Of a stretch of 64,000 bases of DNA, positions 17,101 to 24,979 are shown piece by piece. The number at the start of each line of letters is the position of its first letter. The first letter of the stretch is position 1. The stretch is from DASYQD01 sp963837455 (lineage in GTDB: Bacteria > Acidobacteriota > Thermoanaerobaculia > Multivoradales > JAIOJS01): NCBI GenBank assembly GCA_963837455.1, contig CAWINM010000001.1, positions 1,612,001-1,676,000 on the forward strand, given 5' to 3'. A model generated the notes under the pieces. It saw only the letters and a program-made list of their open reading frames with translations. It did no database searches and was not told the origin of the DNA. The position numbers and the translations under genes are program-made.

Positions 17101-17725
17101 GCGGCCAGACGTCGAGCACGCCGCCGCGCACCGCGGCGTCGCCCACCTGTGCCACCAGGTCGACGCGCTGGTAGCCGGCCTCGACGACGTGCTCGACGAG
17201 GAGCTCGCGAGGCCAGTCCTCGCCGGGAGCGATCTCCAGGGTGCGCCGGGCGAGCTCGGCCGGTGGCGGCAGTCGCTGGAAGAGCGCCCGGGGGGTGGCG
17301 AGCAGGGCGCCGATCGTGCCGCCGGTGGCCGTCGCGCCAGCCCGCGGCGGGATTCCGCCACCCTGGGCGGCGCCGCCGGCGAAGGCGAGCAGCCGGTCGA
17401 GGGCGAGCACCTCCTGGGCGCGAACCGGCAGCGAGGCGACGCCCTCCTGGTAGGGGGTGAGGCCGGGAGCCGGGAAGTGAAGGGCGCGTTCCTCGCCGCT
17501 GACCAGCCTGACCGCTTCCACCCAGGCGAGGGCATCGGCCTCGTGCGGCACCACCACCAGCAGCGGACGGTGGAGATCGGCGGCGAGCAGCTCGCCCACC
17601 CAGGCGGCCGCCGGCAGCGGCAGGCGAAGCGCGTCCCCCAGCTCGTCGCGGAGCCGGCAGTAGGGCACACTGCTGCGCAGCGTGCGGGCGAGCTCGGCCC
17701 AGACGCCAGACAAGGCGATGAGCAT
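14126..17725 (-). CDS. mfd: Transcription-repair coupling factor Mfd
   Basis: A 1199-residue protein of normal family length. The N-terminal UvrB-like part is followed by a Pro/Gly-rich linker and the CarD-like RNA-polymerase-interaction domain (KIGDYVVHVDHGIGQFLG, about residue 520). The helicase motor has Walker A GDVGFGKTE (about 693) and the DEEQ box (IDEEQRFG, about 793). TRG/RecG motifs and the C-terminal UvrA-binding region complete it. It removes stalled RNA polymerase and recruits UvrA. The ATG at 17725 fits the family N-terminus; the upstream in-frame extension is low-complexity and not conserved-looking. It heads an operon with two periplasmic foldases. Confidence 0.96.
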   Translation of the reverse strand: MLIALSGVWAELARTLRSSVPYCRLRDELGDALRLPLPAAAWVGELLAADLHRPLLVVVPHEADALAWVEAVRLVSGEERALHFPAPGLTPYQEGVASLPVRAQEVLALDRLLAFAGGAAQGGGIPPRAGATATGGTIGALLATPRALFQRLPPPAELARRTLEIAPGEDWPRELLVEHVVEAGYQRVDLVAQVGDAAVRGGVLDVWPPGEPLPLRLDLFGDTLESIRAFDPLSQRSGEALAAARLLPLTLFEGSAGARGRLAKALAHHLAARTAPGHRPPLEAQERLHGLEHGVPFAGWEALLPLAAEGTTWLPELLPGALPVIVDPATLGEEVGLLAQRLEEDYEVRRAHGDLTAPPEALLVPAAEVGAFLAAAPLRLGAGPGAPAAPSRASTERPSAGGGARGPGPTPPIDFGGTATDVLHGQLPRLPREVEAARARGERFLLVADGEQHASIAELLAGRELAVGRGGVELVAGEIARGFRLPPAGVVVFGEPQLWPRRPAVRAPRRASRLGAFLSGLRDLKIGDYVVHVDHGIGQFLGLRTVAAEAAAGGTPLPATVRDAAPAAAATVEVMEISYAAGKTLLLPLARIDQVQKYGGIEGIAPKLDQLGGASWSRTQDRVRNSVKQLAINLLELYAQRQMARAPAMARGSDLEGQFIASFAYDETDDQLEAIDAIFEDLQREQPMDRLLCGDVGFGKTEVAMRAAFRAVDNGYQVAVLAPTTILADQHLETFCRRFAGLPISIDMISRFRTPQEVKDIRERAKAGKVDILIGTHRLLSKDVSLPRLALLIIDEEQRFGVAHKELLREMKKTLHVLAMSATPVPRTLQLSLAGVRDLSVIETPPRDRMAVETAILPFTGELVREAIEYERERGGQVYYVYNRVEDIDQMAGWLRELVPGLRVTVGHGQLDERELSRRMHAFTAGEHDLLLASTIIENGIHIPRVNTMLVHNAQRFGLAQLYQLRGRVGRSNTLGYCYLLVPADRVLPVDARKRLDALRDFSELGSGFRIAARDLEIRGAGNMLGAEQSGHIAAVGIETYMKLLEQTMRELRGEVVEEAPSATLDLPVPMAIPVDYIDNANLRMEVYRKIAAGEVEPEAMLVELRERFGPPPAAVHQLLEVARLKRLAERLRVQSLSWQKGELIIRLRRDARIDPERLVELVSTRPDASFSPAGVLTLRPRGGELLDVARGTLERLAS

Positions 17726-17892
17726 AGCCCGCGGAGACGGCAGGCGACGCCGCGGCGAAAGACGGGGTCGCGGTCGACTCCACGCGGCGGGCGAGGGGCG
17801 CGTCGGGAGCTCATGGCCGACCGGTTGCCCGCCTCGGGTGGCGACCTCGTGGCGCCCCGGTCGCATCGCTAGACACCCTGGGGGTTCGGCGC

Positions 17893-17898
17893 TAACGT
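17893..17898 (+). promoter_or_regulatory. -10 box (TAACGT), leaderless type, for ion channel
   Basis: TAACGT ends 8 bases before the GTG at 17907, the same spacing as at 10979 and 49692. No ribosome site lies between. Confidence 0.45.
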
Positions 17899-17906
17899 GC
17901 CGCGCG

Positions 17907-18890
17907 GTGACCCCCGACCCCCCCTCCGGAGCTCGACCCGGGCCCTGGTCGCGCCTCGATCGCATCCTCCACGAGGGGTTCGCGGACGAGGACTCGCCGC
18001 TCTACCGTGCCATCAACGGCTTCATCGTCCTGCTCATCTTCTTCTCGGTGGTGTCGGTGACGCTCGCCTCGGTGCCGTCGATCTACGACGCCCACCAGCG
18101 CTTCTTCGAAGTCAGCGAAGCGGTGGTGGTCGCCCTCTTCAGCATCGAGTACCTGATCAACATCTACGTCGCCGAGAACCGTGCGCGCTACGTCTTCGGG
18201 GTGTGGGGCGTCATCGACCTGCTTGCCATCCTGCCCTCGTTGCTGCTGATGTTCGACCTGCGAGCGCTCAAGGTGGCGCGGGTGCTGCGGGTGCTGCGCT
18301 TCCTCCGCCTGATGCGCATCCTGCGCGTGCTCAAGCTCGCCAAGGTGGCCTCGCGCCAGGCCGAGGCGCGCCGCGACAAGCTCAGCACGCTCAAGATGGA
18401 CGTGCAGATCTATTTCATCGCCCTGATCTCGGCGGTGACCATCCTCAGCACCCTCGAGTTCTACGCCGAGGAGCACGTCCCCAACACGCCGTTCACCTCG
18501 ATCCCGCAGGCGATGTGGTGGTGCTTCGCCACCATCACCACCACCGGCTACGGCGACATCTCCCCCTCGACCGTGGCCGGCCGGATCATCGCCATCATCA
18601 CCATGCTCGTCGGCCTGGCGCTGTTCGCGCTGCTCGTCAACGTGGTGGGCAAGGCGATGCTCTCGGCGCTGTTCGGCACCTCCGACCTCGAGCGCCACGA
18701 CGAGGCGGCGCGCCACGGCGCCGAGCTGCTCGCCGCGCGCCGCCGCCACGGACGCCAGCACCAGGCTGGCGCCGGCCACGAGGAGCCCGACGCCGTCGCC
18801 ACGCTGGTGCAGCGACCGCTCGCCTGTGCGTGCGGGCGGTCGCTCGAGCCCGACTGGCGGCTGTGCCCGTTCTGCGGCACTCCGCGGTAG
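17907..18890 (+). CDS. Voltage-gated K+-type channel with C-terminal zinc ribbon
   Basis: A 327-residue six-helix channel. S1-S3 lie at about 35-115. S4 carries regularly spaced Arg/Lys (LKVARVLRVLRFLRLMRIL, 121-139). S5 is at about 167-188, and the pore has the K+ filter TTGYG at 212-216. After S6 comes a coiled tail. The last 22 residues hold a CxC...CxxC zinc ribbon (Cys 307, 309, 320 and 323; ending CPFCGTPR). The ribbon is unusual for this family. It may bind metal, nucleic acid or a partner. The GTG start gives a natural cytoplasmic N-terminus. Confidence 0.9.
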   Translation: MTPDPPSGARPGPWSRLDRILHEGFADEDSPLYRAINGFIVLLIFFSVVSVTLASVPSIYDAHQRFFEVSEAVVVALFSIEYLINIYVAENRARYVFGVWGVIDLLAILPSLLLMFDLRALKVARVLRVLRFLRLMRILRVLKLAKVASRQAEARRDKLSTLKMDVQIYFIALISAVTILSTLEFYAEEHVPNTPFTSIPQAMWWCFATITTTGYGDISPSTVAGRIIAIITMLVGLALFALLVNVVGKAMLSALFGTSDLERHDEAARHGAELLAARRRHGRQHQAGAGHEEPDAVATLVQRPLACACGRSLEPDWRLCPFCGTPR

Positions 18891-18902
18891 TGGTCGCGGG
18901 CA

Positions 18903-18928
18903 GGCGGCGGGGCGTGGCAGCCGCCGCC
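18903..18928. terminator. GC-rich hairpin between convergent genes
   Basis: GGCGGCGG (18903-18910) pairs perfectly with CCGCCGCC (18921-18928) around a 10-base loop, between the channel stop and the ftsB stop. No T-tract is present. Confidence 0.4.
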
Positions 18929-18933
18929 CTGGC

Positions 18934-19296
18934 TCAGGGTTTGGACATCGTGTCGGTGGCGGGCGCCGGCCGGGGTGCGGCTGCCGGGGGGAACACCACC
19001 ACGAGGTCGCCGGTGCGCACCATCCCGAGCTGCTGGCGCGCCAGCCGCTCGAGCGTCACCGGGTCCTTCTCCAGCCGTCGATTGCGCTCCTCGAGCTCGC
19101 GCACCGTGGCAGCGGTCCGCGCGATGGCGGCGTTGAGCTCGGCCTCGTGCGCGCGCTCGTCGGCGAGGTCGTGCCAGGAGCGGGCGCCGGCGGCGCCCAC
19201 CGCCAGCAGCACCGCCACCACCGCCAGCGCCAGCAGCAGCGGCGAGCGCTCGCGGTGGGGCGTGGCCACGGCGGCCGAGTCGGTGGGCGGGGTCAC
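18934..19296 (-). CDS. ftsB: FtsB/DivIC-type septum formation protein
   Basis: A 120-residue protein from a GTG at 19296 overlapping the enolase stop. A short cytoplasmic tail and one membrane helix (LLLALAVVAVLLAVGAAGA, about 20-38) are followed by a periplasmic coiled coil (about 45-80: ELNAAIARTAATVRELEERN). The conserved segment LARQQLGMVRTGDLVVVFP comes next. FtsB joins FtsQ and FtsL in the divisome. Placement directly after eno is the common ftsB arrangement in bacteria, which strengthens the call. Confidence 0.88.
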   Translation of the reverse strand: MTPPTDSAAVATPHRERSPLLLALAVVAVLLAVGAAGARSWHDLADERAHEAELNAAIARTAATVRELEERNRRLEKDPVTLERLARQQLGMVRTGDLVVVFPPAAAPRPAPATDTMSKP

Positions 19297-20591
19297 CGGC
19301 GATAGCGCGGGAAGGCGGTGCGCCCGGGGTAGCGCGCCACTTCTCCCAGCTCTTCCTCGATGCGCAGCAGTCGGTTGTACTTGGCGACGCGCTCGCTACG
19401 GCAAGGGGCGCCGGTCTTGATCTGGCCGGTGCGGCAGGCTACCGCCAGGTCGGCGATGGTGCTGTCCTCGGTCTCTCCCGAGCGGTGGGAGACGACGTTG
19501 GCGTAGGCGCTCGTCTTCGCCAGCTCGACGGCGTCGAGGGTCTCGGTGAGGGTGCCGATCTGGTTGACCTTCACCAGCAGCGCGTTGGCGAGACCTTCGG
19601 CGATGCCGGCGGCGAGGATCTTGGGGTTGGTGACGAAGAGGTCGTCACCCACCAGCTGCACACGGCCGCCAAGCGCGGCGGTGAGCTCCTTCCACCCTGC
19701 CCGGTCCCCCTCCGCGAGGCCGTCCTCGATCGACACCAGCGGGTAGGCGTCGAGCCAGCGGCGGTAGAGCGCCACCAGGTCTCCGGCGGAGAGGCCTCGC
19801 TTGCCCTCGCCGGCGAGGGCGTAGCGCACGGCGCCGTCGCCCTCCTCGACGAGCTCGGAGGCGGCGACGTCGACGGCGAGCGCGACCTGCTCGCCCGGCC
19901 GGTAGCCCGCTTTCTCGATCCCCTCGAGCAGCAGGTCGAGCGCCTCCTGGTTGCTTCCGAGGTTGGGGGCGAACCCCCCCTCGTCGCCGACGCCGGTCGC
20001 CAGCCCCTTGCCCACCAGCACCTTCTTGAGCGAGTGGTAGACCTCGACCCCGGCGCGCAACGCCTCGGAGAAGCTGGCGAAGCCGAGCGGCACCAGCATG
20101 AACTCCTGGACGTCGACCGAGTTGTCGGCGTGGACACCGCCGTTGAGCACGTTGAGCATCGGCACCGGCAGCACGGTGGCGGCGGGCCCGCCGACGTAGG
20201 CGTAGAGCGGCAGCCCGGCCGCCTCGGCGGCGGCATGGGCCACCGCCAGGGAGACGCCGAGGATGGCGTTGGCTCCCAGCCGCTCCTTGCTCTCGCTGCC
20301 ATCGAGCGCGATCATCCCGCGGTCGATCTGAGCCTGGTCGCGGGCGTCCATGCCGAGCAGCTCGGGGGCGATCTCCTCCTCGATGGCGCGGATCGGCCCC
20401 AGCACGCCCTTGCCGCCGTAGCGGCTGCCGCCGTCGCGGCGCTCGAGCGCCTCGCGGCTGCCCGTGGAGGCGCCCGAGGGCACCGCGGCCCGCCCCAGCG
20501 CGCCTCCCACCAGCACGCAGTCGACCTCCAGCGTCGGGTTGCCGCGGGAGTCGAGGATCTCCCGCGCCACCAGCTCCTCGATCTCGAACAT
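19293..20591 (-). CDS. eno: Enolase
   Basis: A 432-residue enzyme converting 2-phosphoglycerate to phosphoenolpyruvate. Conserved motifs are ARQ/AREILDSRGNPT at the start, ESKERLGANAILGVSLA, the metal-ligand segment SIEDGLAEGD, GDDLFVTN, the catalytic Lys in LLVKVNQIGTLTE, and the signature SHRSGETEDSTIADLAV. The ATG at 20591 follows a GGAGGGGGA site and matches the usual N-terminus; an earlier in-frame start at 20627 would add 12 atypical residues. It is cotranscribed with ftsB (4-base overlap). Confidence 0.97.
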   Translation of the reverse strand: MFEIEELVAREILDSRGNPTLEVDCVLVGGALGRAAVPSGASTGSREALERRDGGSRYGGKGVLGPIRAIEEEIAPELLGMDARDQAQIDRGMIALDGSESKERLGANAILGVSLAVAHAAAEAAGLPLYAYVGGPAATVLPVPMLNVLNGGVHADNSVDVQEFMLVPLGFASFSEALRAGVEVYHSLKKVLVGKGLATGVGDEGGFAPNLGSNQEALDLLLEGIEKAGYRPGEQVALAVDVAASELVEEGDGAVRYALAGEGKRGLSAGDLVALYRRWLDAYPLVSIEDGLAEGDRAGWKELTAALGGRVQLVGDDLFVTNPKILAAGIAEGLANALLVKVNQIGTLTETLDAVELAKTSAYANVVSHRSGETEDSTIADLAVACRTGQIKTGAPCRSERVAKYNRLLRIEEELGEVARYPGRTAFPRYRR

Positions 20592-20712
20592 TCCCCCTCC
20601 GATCCCGATCCCGCGAGTGAGCGACACCAGGGTACTACGACTCTTCGGGAGCCCGGCGCCGGCATGGTGTTCCCCGCCACGCCGTGGGCGCGCGCCACCC
20701 CGTTCCGGGTGG

Positions 20713-21441
20713 CTACGCCTGCTGCCCGTTCATGCGGACGAAGAGGGCGTCGAGCTCATCACGCGAGGCGCGACTGCTCTGCTGCGCGAAGCCGTGGGCG
20801 ATCTCGGGCTCGCCGGCGAGGAGGCGCGGGAAGACGGCGTCCGCGAACGCGGCGAGCGGCGTGCCGAAGGTGTGCAGGCCGGCGCCGCCGAGGTCGGTGT
20901 CGACCGCCGGCGGGATGAGCTCGACGACGCGCACCGGGGTCTCGGCGAGCTGCAGGCGCAGCGACAGCGTGAACGAGTGCAGGGCCGCCTTGGTGGCGCA
21001 GTAGACCGGCACCCGCGCCAGCGGTACGAAGGCGAGGCCCGAGGTCACGTTGACGATGGTCGCCGCCGGCTGCCGGCGCAGGTGCGGTAGCAGCAGCGCC
21101 GTGAGGTGGATGGGCGCCTCGAGGTTGCTGGCGATCTCCTCGTGCGTGGCCGCCCACTCGGCAGGTGCCGTGAGGTCGACGCGGCGCTGGATGCCGGCGT
21201 TGTTGACCAGCGTGTCGAGCGTTGGCGCCGCAGCCACCGCCCACGCCGCCAGCTGCTCGCGCTGCCGCGGGTCGCCGAGGTCGCAGACGCGGGTGCGCAG
21301 CCGCGGATGGCGGGCGCGCGCGGCCTCGAGGGCGGTCTCGCGGCGCCCGCAGACGATCACCTCGGAGCCGGAGTCGAGGTAGCGCTCGGCGAGCGCGAGG
21401 CCGATACCGGAAGCGCCGCCGGTGACGAGGACGGTGGTCAT
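20713..21441 (-). CDS. SDR-family oxidoreductase (DltE-like)
   Basis: A 242-residue Rossmann-fold enzyme. The dinucleotide motif TGGASGIG is at residues 7-14 and NNAG at 80-83. The catalytic set is Ser134, Tyr147 and Lys151 (YCATK). After ELIPPAVDT the C-terminus matches DltE-like short-chain dehydrogenases. The substrate cannot be told from sequence. It is monocistronic, with GGAAG before the ATG. Confidence 0.9.
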   Translation of the reverse strand: MTTVLVTGGASGIGLALAERYLDSGSEVIVCGRRETALEAARARHPRLRTRVCDLGDPRQREQLAAWAVAAAPTLDTLVNNAGIQRRVDLTAPAEWAATHEEIASNLEAPIHLTALLLPHLRRQPAATIVNVTSGLAFVPLARVPVYCATKAALHSFTLSLRLQLAETPVRVVELIPPAVDTDLGGAGLHTFGTPLAAFADAVFPRLLAGEPEIAHGFAQQSSRASRDELDALFVRMNGQQA

Positions 21442-21551
21442 GGCTTCCTGCCTCTCGAATCGGCTGTCCCGGGCCCGCCAGCGAGCCCTCCCGCCATGCT
21501 ACGCCTCGCGTTGGACGACGTGGCCGGCTTGCGTCGGCACCGTATGTAATC

Positions 21552-21572
21552 TACAGTAGCAAACGTACTGTA
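21552..21572 (+). promoter_or_regulatory. PadR operator candidate over the padR start
   Basis: TACAGTA (21552-21558) and TACTGTA (21566-21572) form a perfect 7-base inverted repeat with a 7-base spacer. The last base is the A of the padR ATG. This suits a dimeric winged-helix repressor controlling its own gene and the ADOP permease. The site is AT-rich against a GC-rich background. Confidence 0.6.
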
Positions 21573-21907
21573 TGGACGCCAGCCGCGGCGATCTGCTGAA
21601 AGGGACCCTCGACCTGCTGATCCTGCAGGCGCTGGAGCGTGAGCCGATGCACGGCTGGGGCATCGCCGAACGGATCGAAACGCTCTCGAACGAGGTGTTC
21701 CTGCTGCAGACGGGCACGGTATATCCGGCGCTGCACCGTCTGTTGAAGCAGGACGCCATCGCTGCCGAGTGGCGCACCAGCGCCAACAACCGACGAGCCC
21801 GGTACTACCGATTGACCCCGGCCGGCAAGAAGCGGCTCGACTCCCAGCGCGCAGCCTGGACGCGCGTGAGTGTGGCCGTCAATCGTGTGCTGGACGCCCT
21901 GTCATGA
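21572..21907 (+). CDS. PadR-family transcriptional regulator
   Basis: A 111-residue winged-helix protein. The opening LLKGTLDLLILQALEREP and the motif TVYPALHRL followed by YYRLTPAGKKRL are characteristic of PadR regulators that accompany ADOP permeases in Acidobacteria. It likely represses its own operon through the inverted repeat at 21552-21572. The permease follows after 13 bases. The inducer is unknown. Confidence 0.93.
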   Translation: MDASRGDLLKGTLDLLILQALEREPMHGWGIAERIETLSNEVFLLQTGTVYPALHRLLKQDAIAAEWRTSANNRRARYYRLTPAGKKRLDSQRAAWTRVSVAVNRVLDALS

Positions 21908-21920
21908 GCGTGGAGGCGTC

Positions 21921-24557
21921 GTGGCTGCCCTGCGGCGGCTGATTCACTGGGTACGCGTGCTCGGCGGTCGCGCCGTCGAGAGCGAGTTGACGGAAGAGAT
22001 GAGCGACCACCTGGCGCGAGAAATGGCGCGCCAACGGGCACTCGGCTTTTCTGAAGATGAGGCACGGCGCCGCGCTGTACTGCGAACCGGCCCGGTCGAG
22101 TCCATCAAGGAGCAGGTCCGCGATGAGCGCGGCGGGCGCCTGCTCCTCGACATGCTCGGGGATCTGCGGATCGGCGCACGAAGTCTTCGCCGGTCGCCGG
22201 GATTCACGATGGCAGTGGTGGTGTCCCTTGCCCTTGGCGTGGCGGGTGTCACCGCGAGCGCGAGTGTGGTCAACGCGGTGGTCGTGCGGCCGTTGCCCTA
22301 TCCAGAATCGAACCGCTTGTATCTGGTTCGCGTGGCGTGGAACGAGTTCACCGCGTCGCTATCGGCGGCCGACTTCCTGCGATTGCGTGAGGCCAGCCGC
22401 GGCATCGCGACAGCGGCTGCCTATACGACCAGCGACGAGGGCTACACCCTGCTCGGCCAAGGTCAGCCCGTTGTCGTGACCGGCGCCGCCGTGACACCGG
22501 ACATGTGGCGCGTGCTCGACGTGCAACCCACCCTCGGCCGGTGGTTCAGCCGAGACGACCGCGGGACGGAGACGCTCATCAGCAATGCCCTGTGGCGAAG
22601 CCGTTTTGGTGGATCCCCGGATGCTGTGGGGCGCCTCCTCACACTGGATCGCGGCGCCTACACCATCGTCGGCGTGATGCCACCTGGGTTCGACGTACCG
22701 GGCCAGCGTGGTGGTGAAGTGTGGGTGTCCGCACGGATCGACGAGCCGACACGCCGGGGCCCCTTCTTCCTGCGCGTGGTGTTGAGGCTGGATTCAGCGG
22801 TGACACCCGAGCAGGCATCGGCGGGCCTGACGACGGCCGTTGCTCCGGCCCTGCAGACGCAATATGCCGCCGAACCGACGTGGCGCTATCGGCTCACGTC
22901 GATGAAAGACGTCGTTGTCGGGGATACACGACTCACTCTGTGGGTGTTCCTGGCGGCGACGATCCTCGTTCTGCTGATCGCCAGTGTGAACGTCGCCAAC
23001 CTGATGCTGGCCCGCGGCACCACACGGGCACACGAGTTGGCCCTTCGCGCGTTGCTTGGGGCACGCCGCGAACGCTTGGTACGTCAGCTGCTGGCCGAGT
23101 CCGCGCTGATTGGACTGGGCAGCGCTGTGCTCGGCCTCATCGTCGCGGCCGCTCTGATTCGACTCATCGTGGTGGAGGCCGGTGCGCTGATACCGCGAGC
23201 CCAGGAGCTGCACACTGATGGGTCAACCACAGTCATCGCGGTTGCAGTTGCCGTCGCCACGGCCCTGCTGACGGGCGTCGTTCCGGCGTTCTGGCTCACC
23301 GGCGGATTGGGAAAGGCCATGCGGTCCGGAGGACGCAGGGTGTCCGGTGGGCCGGTGGAGGGGCGGATTCGGCGGGCGATGGTGGTTGGGGAAGTGGCGC
23401 TCGCCTTCTGCGTGCTGGTGTCCACGGCGCTACTGGTGAAGACGATCGAACGCGTCGAGTCTCAGCCGCCCGGGTTCGACGCTGATGGTGTGCTCAGCTT
23501 CCGGCTGGTCGCGCCGCCGGATCCGTATGCCGACGTGTCCAGGCTGAACGCGTACCTCCGATCGGTCGACGGAAACCTGCGCCGGCTCCCAGGCGTGACG
23601 CACGTCGCGTTCGCTGAATCGCTCCCGCCGAACGGCCTGCAGGAGTCCAACGACTACACGTTGCAGGGTGAGGAACCGGGGTCTCCGGGTCGAAGCGAAC
23701 AGGGCTCTGGCGTGGCGCAATGGAACGTCGTAAGCCCGGAGCTCTTCAACGTCCTTCGCATTCCGCTCGTCCAGGGTCGCACCTTTGCCGACGGGGATGG
23801 CGCGGACGCTCCGCCGGTCGCTGTCGTGAGTGAGACGTTCGCGGCGAAGCATTTTCCACGTGGCGAGGCTGTGGGGGGACGCTTCAAGGGCGGCGACTGG
23901 GACGCCGCCGCGCCGTGGACGACCATTGTGGGCGTGGTGGGCGACGTGCCGTACGCACAGGGTGTTTGGGGCGGCCTGAGCCCCACTATCTACGTGCCGC
24001 GCGCGCAACACGCCGGGGCGCGCTTCCAGTTCGTCGTCCTCCGCACCGCCTCGGCCAAGGCGACCGCAGCGGGGCTGGCGGGTGCCGTCCGTGCGGCGGA
24101 CGCGCGCGTGCCGCTGCGCGACGTCGCCACGATGTCGGAGCGGCTCGAGGCATCGACCGCCGTGCCCAGGTTCCGCGTGCGCTTGTTCACGGTGCTCGCG
24201 ACGGTCGCACTGGCACTCGCAGTCATCGGTATCTACGGCATCCTGGCCTACCAGGTGACCCAGGGGCGCAAGGAAACGGCGATCCGTCAGGCGCTTGGCG
24301 CGTCCAGGTCTGCGGTCCTCGGTGGCGTCGTTCGTTCAGGTGTAGGCCTGACATTGGTTGGCGTCGCCATTGGGCTGGTCGCCGCGCTGGGGCTCACACG
24401 ATCGTTGGCGGCCTTCCTATTCGGCGTCACGCCTGGCGACGTCTTCGCCTATGTCTCGGCGATGGCTGTCCTGTTGTTCGCAGCGACGCTGGCCAGCCTG
24501 CTGCCGGCACTTCGCGCGGCAGGGACTGATCCTTTTACCGTGCTACGCGAAGAGTAG
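21921..24557 (+). CDS. ADOP-family ABC permease (MacB-like)
   Basis: An 878-residue protein. The GTG at 21921 has GGAGG 4 bases before it. The N-terminal ADOP segment (about 1-65: SELTEEMSDHLAREMARQRA) precedes two FtsX/MacB-type units. The first has a helix near 90-112, the MacB periplasmic core (about 115-330), then three helices (about 345-475). The second unit repeats this to the C-terminus (LLPALRAAGTDPFTVLREE). No ATPase is encoded beside it. The family is expanded in Acidobacteria and is thought to export small molecules or peptides. Codon third positions are clearly less GC-rich than in flanking genes, suggesting recent acquisition. Confidence 0.92.
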   Translation: MAALRRLIHWVRVLGGRAVESELTEEMSDHLAREMARQRALGFSEDEARRRAVLRTGPVESIKEQVRDERGGRLLLDMLGDLRIGARSLRRSPGFTMAVVVSLALGVAGVTASASVVNAVVVRPLPYPESNRLYLVRVAWNEFTASLSAADFLRLREASRGIATAAAYTTSDEGYTLLGQGQPVVVTGAAVTPDMWRVLDVQPTLGRWFSRDDRGTETLISNALWRSRFGGSPDAVGRLLTLDRGAYTIVGVMPPGFDVPGQRGGEVWVSARIDEPTRRGPFFLRVVLRLDSAVTPEQASAGLTTAVAPALQTQYAAEPTWRYRLTSMKDVVVGDTRLTLWVFLAATILVLLIASVNVANLMLARGTTRAHELALRALLGARRERLVRQLLAESALIGLGSAVLGLIVAAALIRLIVVEAGALIPRAQELHTDGSTTVIAVAVAVATALLTGVVPAFWLTGGLGKAMRSGGRRVSGGPVEGRIRRAMVVGEVALAFCVLVSTALLVKTIERVESQPPGFDADGVLSFRLVAPPDPYADVSRLNAYLRSVDGNLRRLPGVTHVAFAESLPPNGLQESNDYTLQGEEPGSPGRSEQGSGVAQWNVVSPELFNVLRIPLVQGRTFADGDGADAPPVAVVSETFAAKHFPRGEAVGGRFKGGDWDAAAPWTTIVGVVGDVPYAQGVWGGLSPTIYVPRAQHAGARFQFVVLRTASAKATAAGLAGAVRAADARVPLRDVATMSERLEASTAVPRFRVRLFTVLATVALALAVIGIYGILAYQVTQGRKETAIRQALGASRSAVLGGVVRSGVGLTLVGVAIGLVAALGLTRSLAAFLFGVTPGDVFAYVSAMAVLLFAATLASLLPALRAAGTDPFTVLREE

Positions 24558-24888
<331 letters not shown>

Positions 24889-24935
24889 TCAGAGAACCGC
24901 CGCCCTGGATGCCGCGGTGCGGCGGGCGTCCCGAC

Positions 24936-24964
24936 AGATTGCCACAGCGATGAGGGCCTGTCAA
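24936..24964 (-). promoter_or_regulatory. Promoter of tRNA-fMet
   Basis: On the minus strand TTGACA (24964-24959) and CAATCT (24941-24936) are separated by exactly 17 bases. The start would fall near 24929, about 40 bases before the mature 5' end. Confidence 0.65.
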
Positions 24965-24979
24965 ACCGCCCGCGGGCGC

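Noticed and set aside
14870..17872. 1000-codon open frame antisense to mfd
   Set aside because: No recognisable domain, biased composition, and mfd is unmistakable on the other strand.
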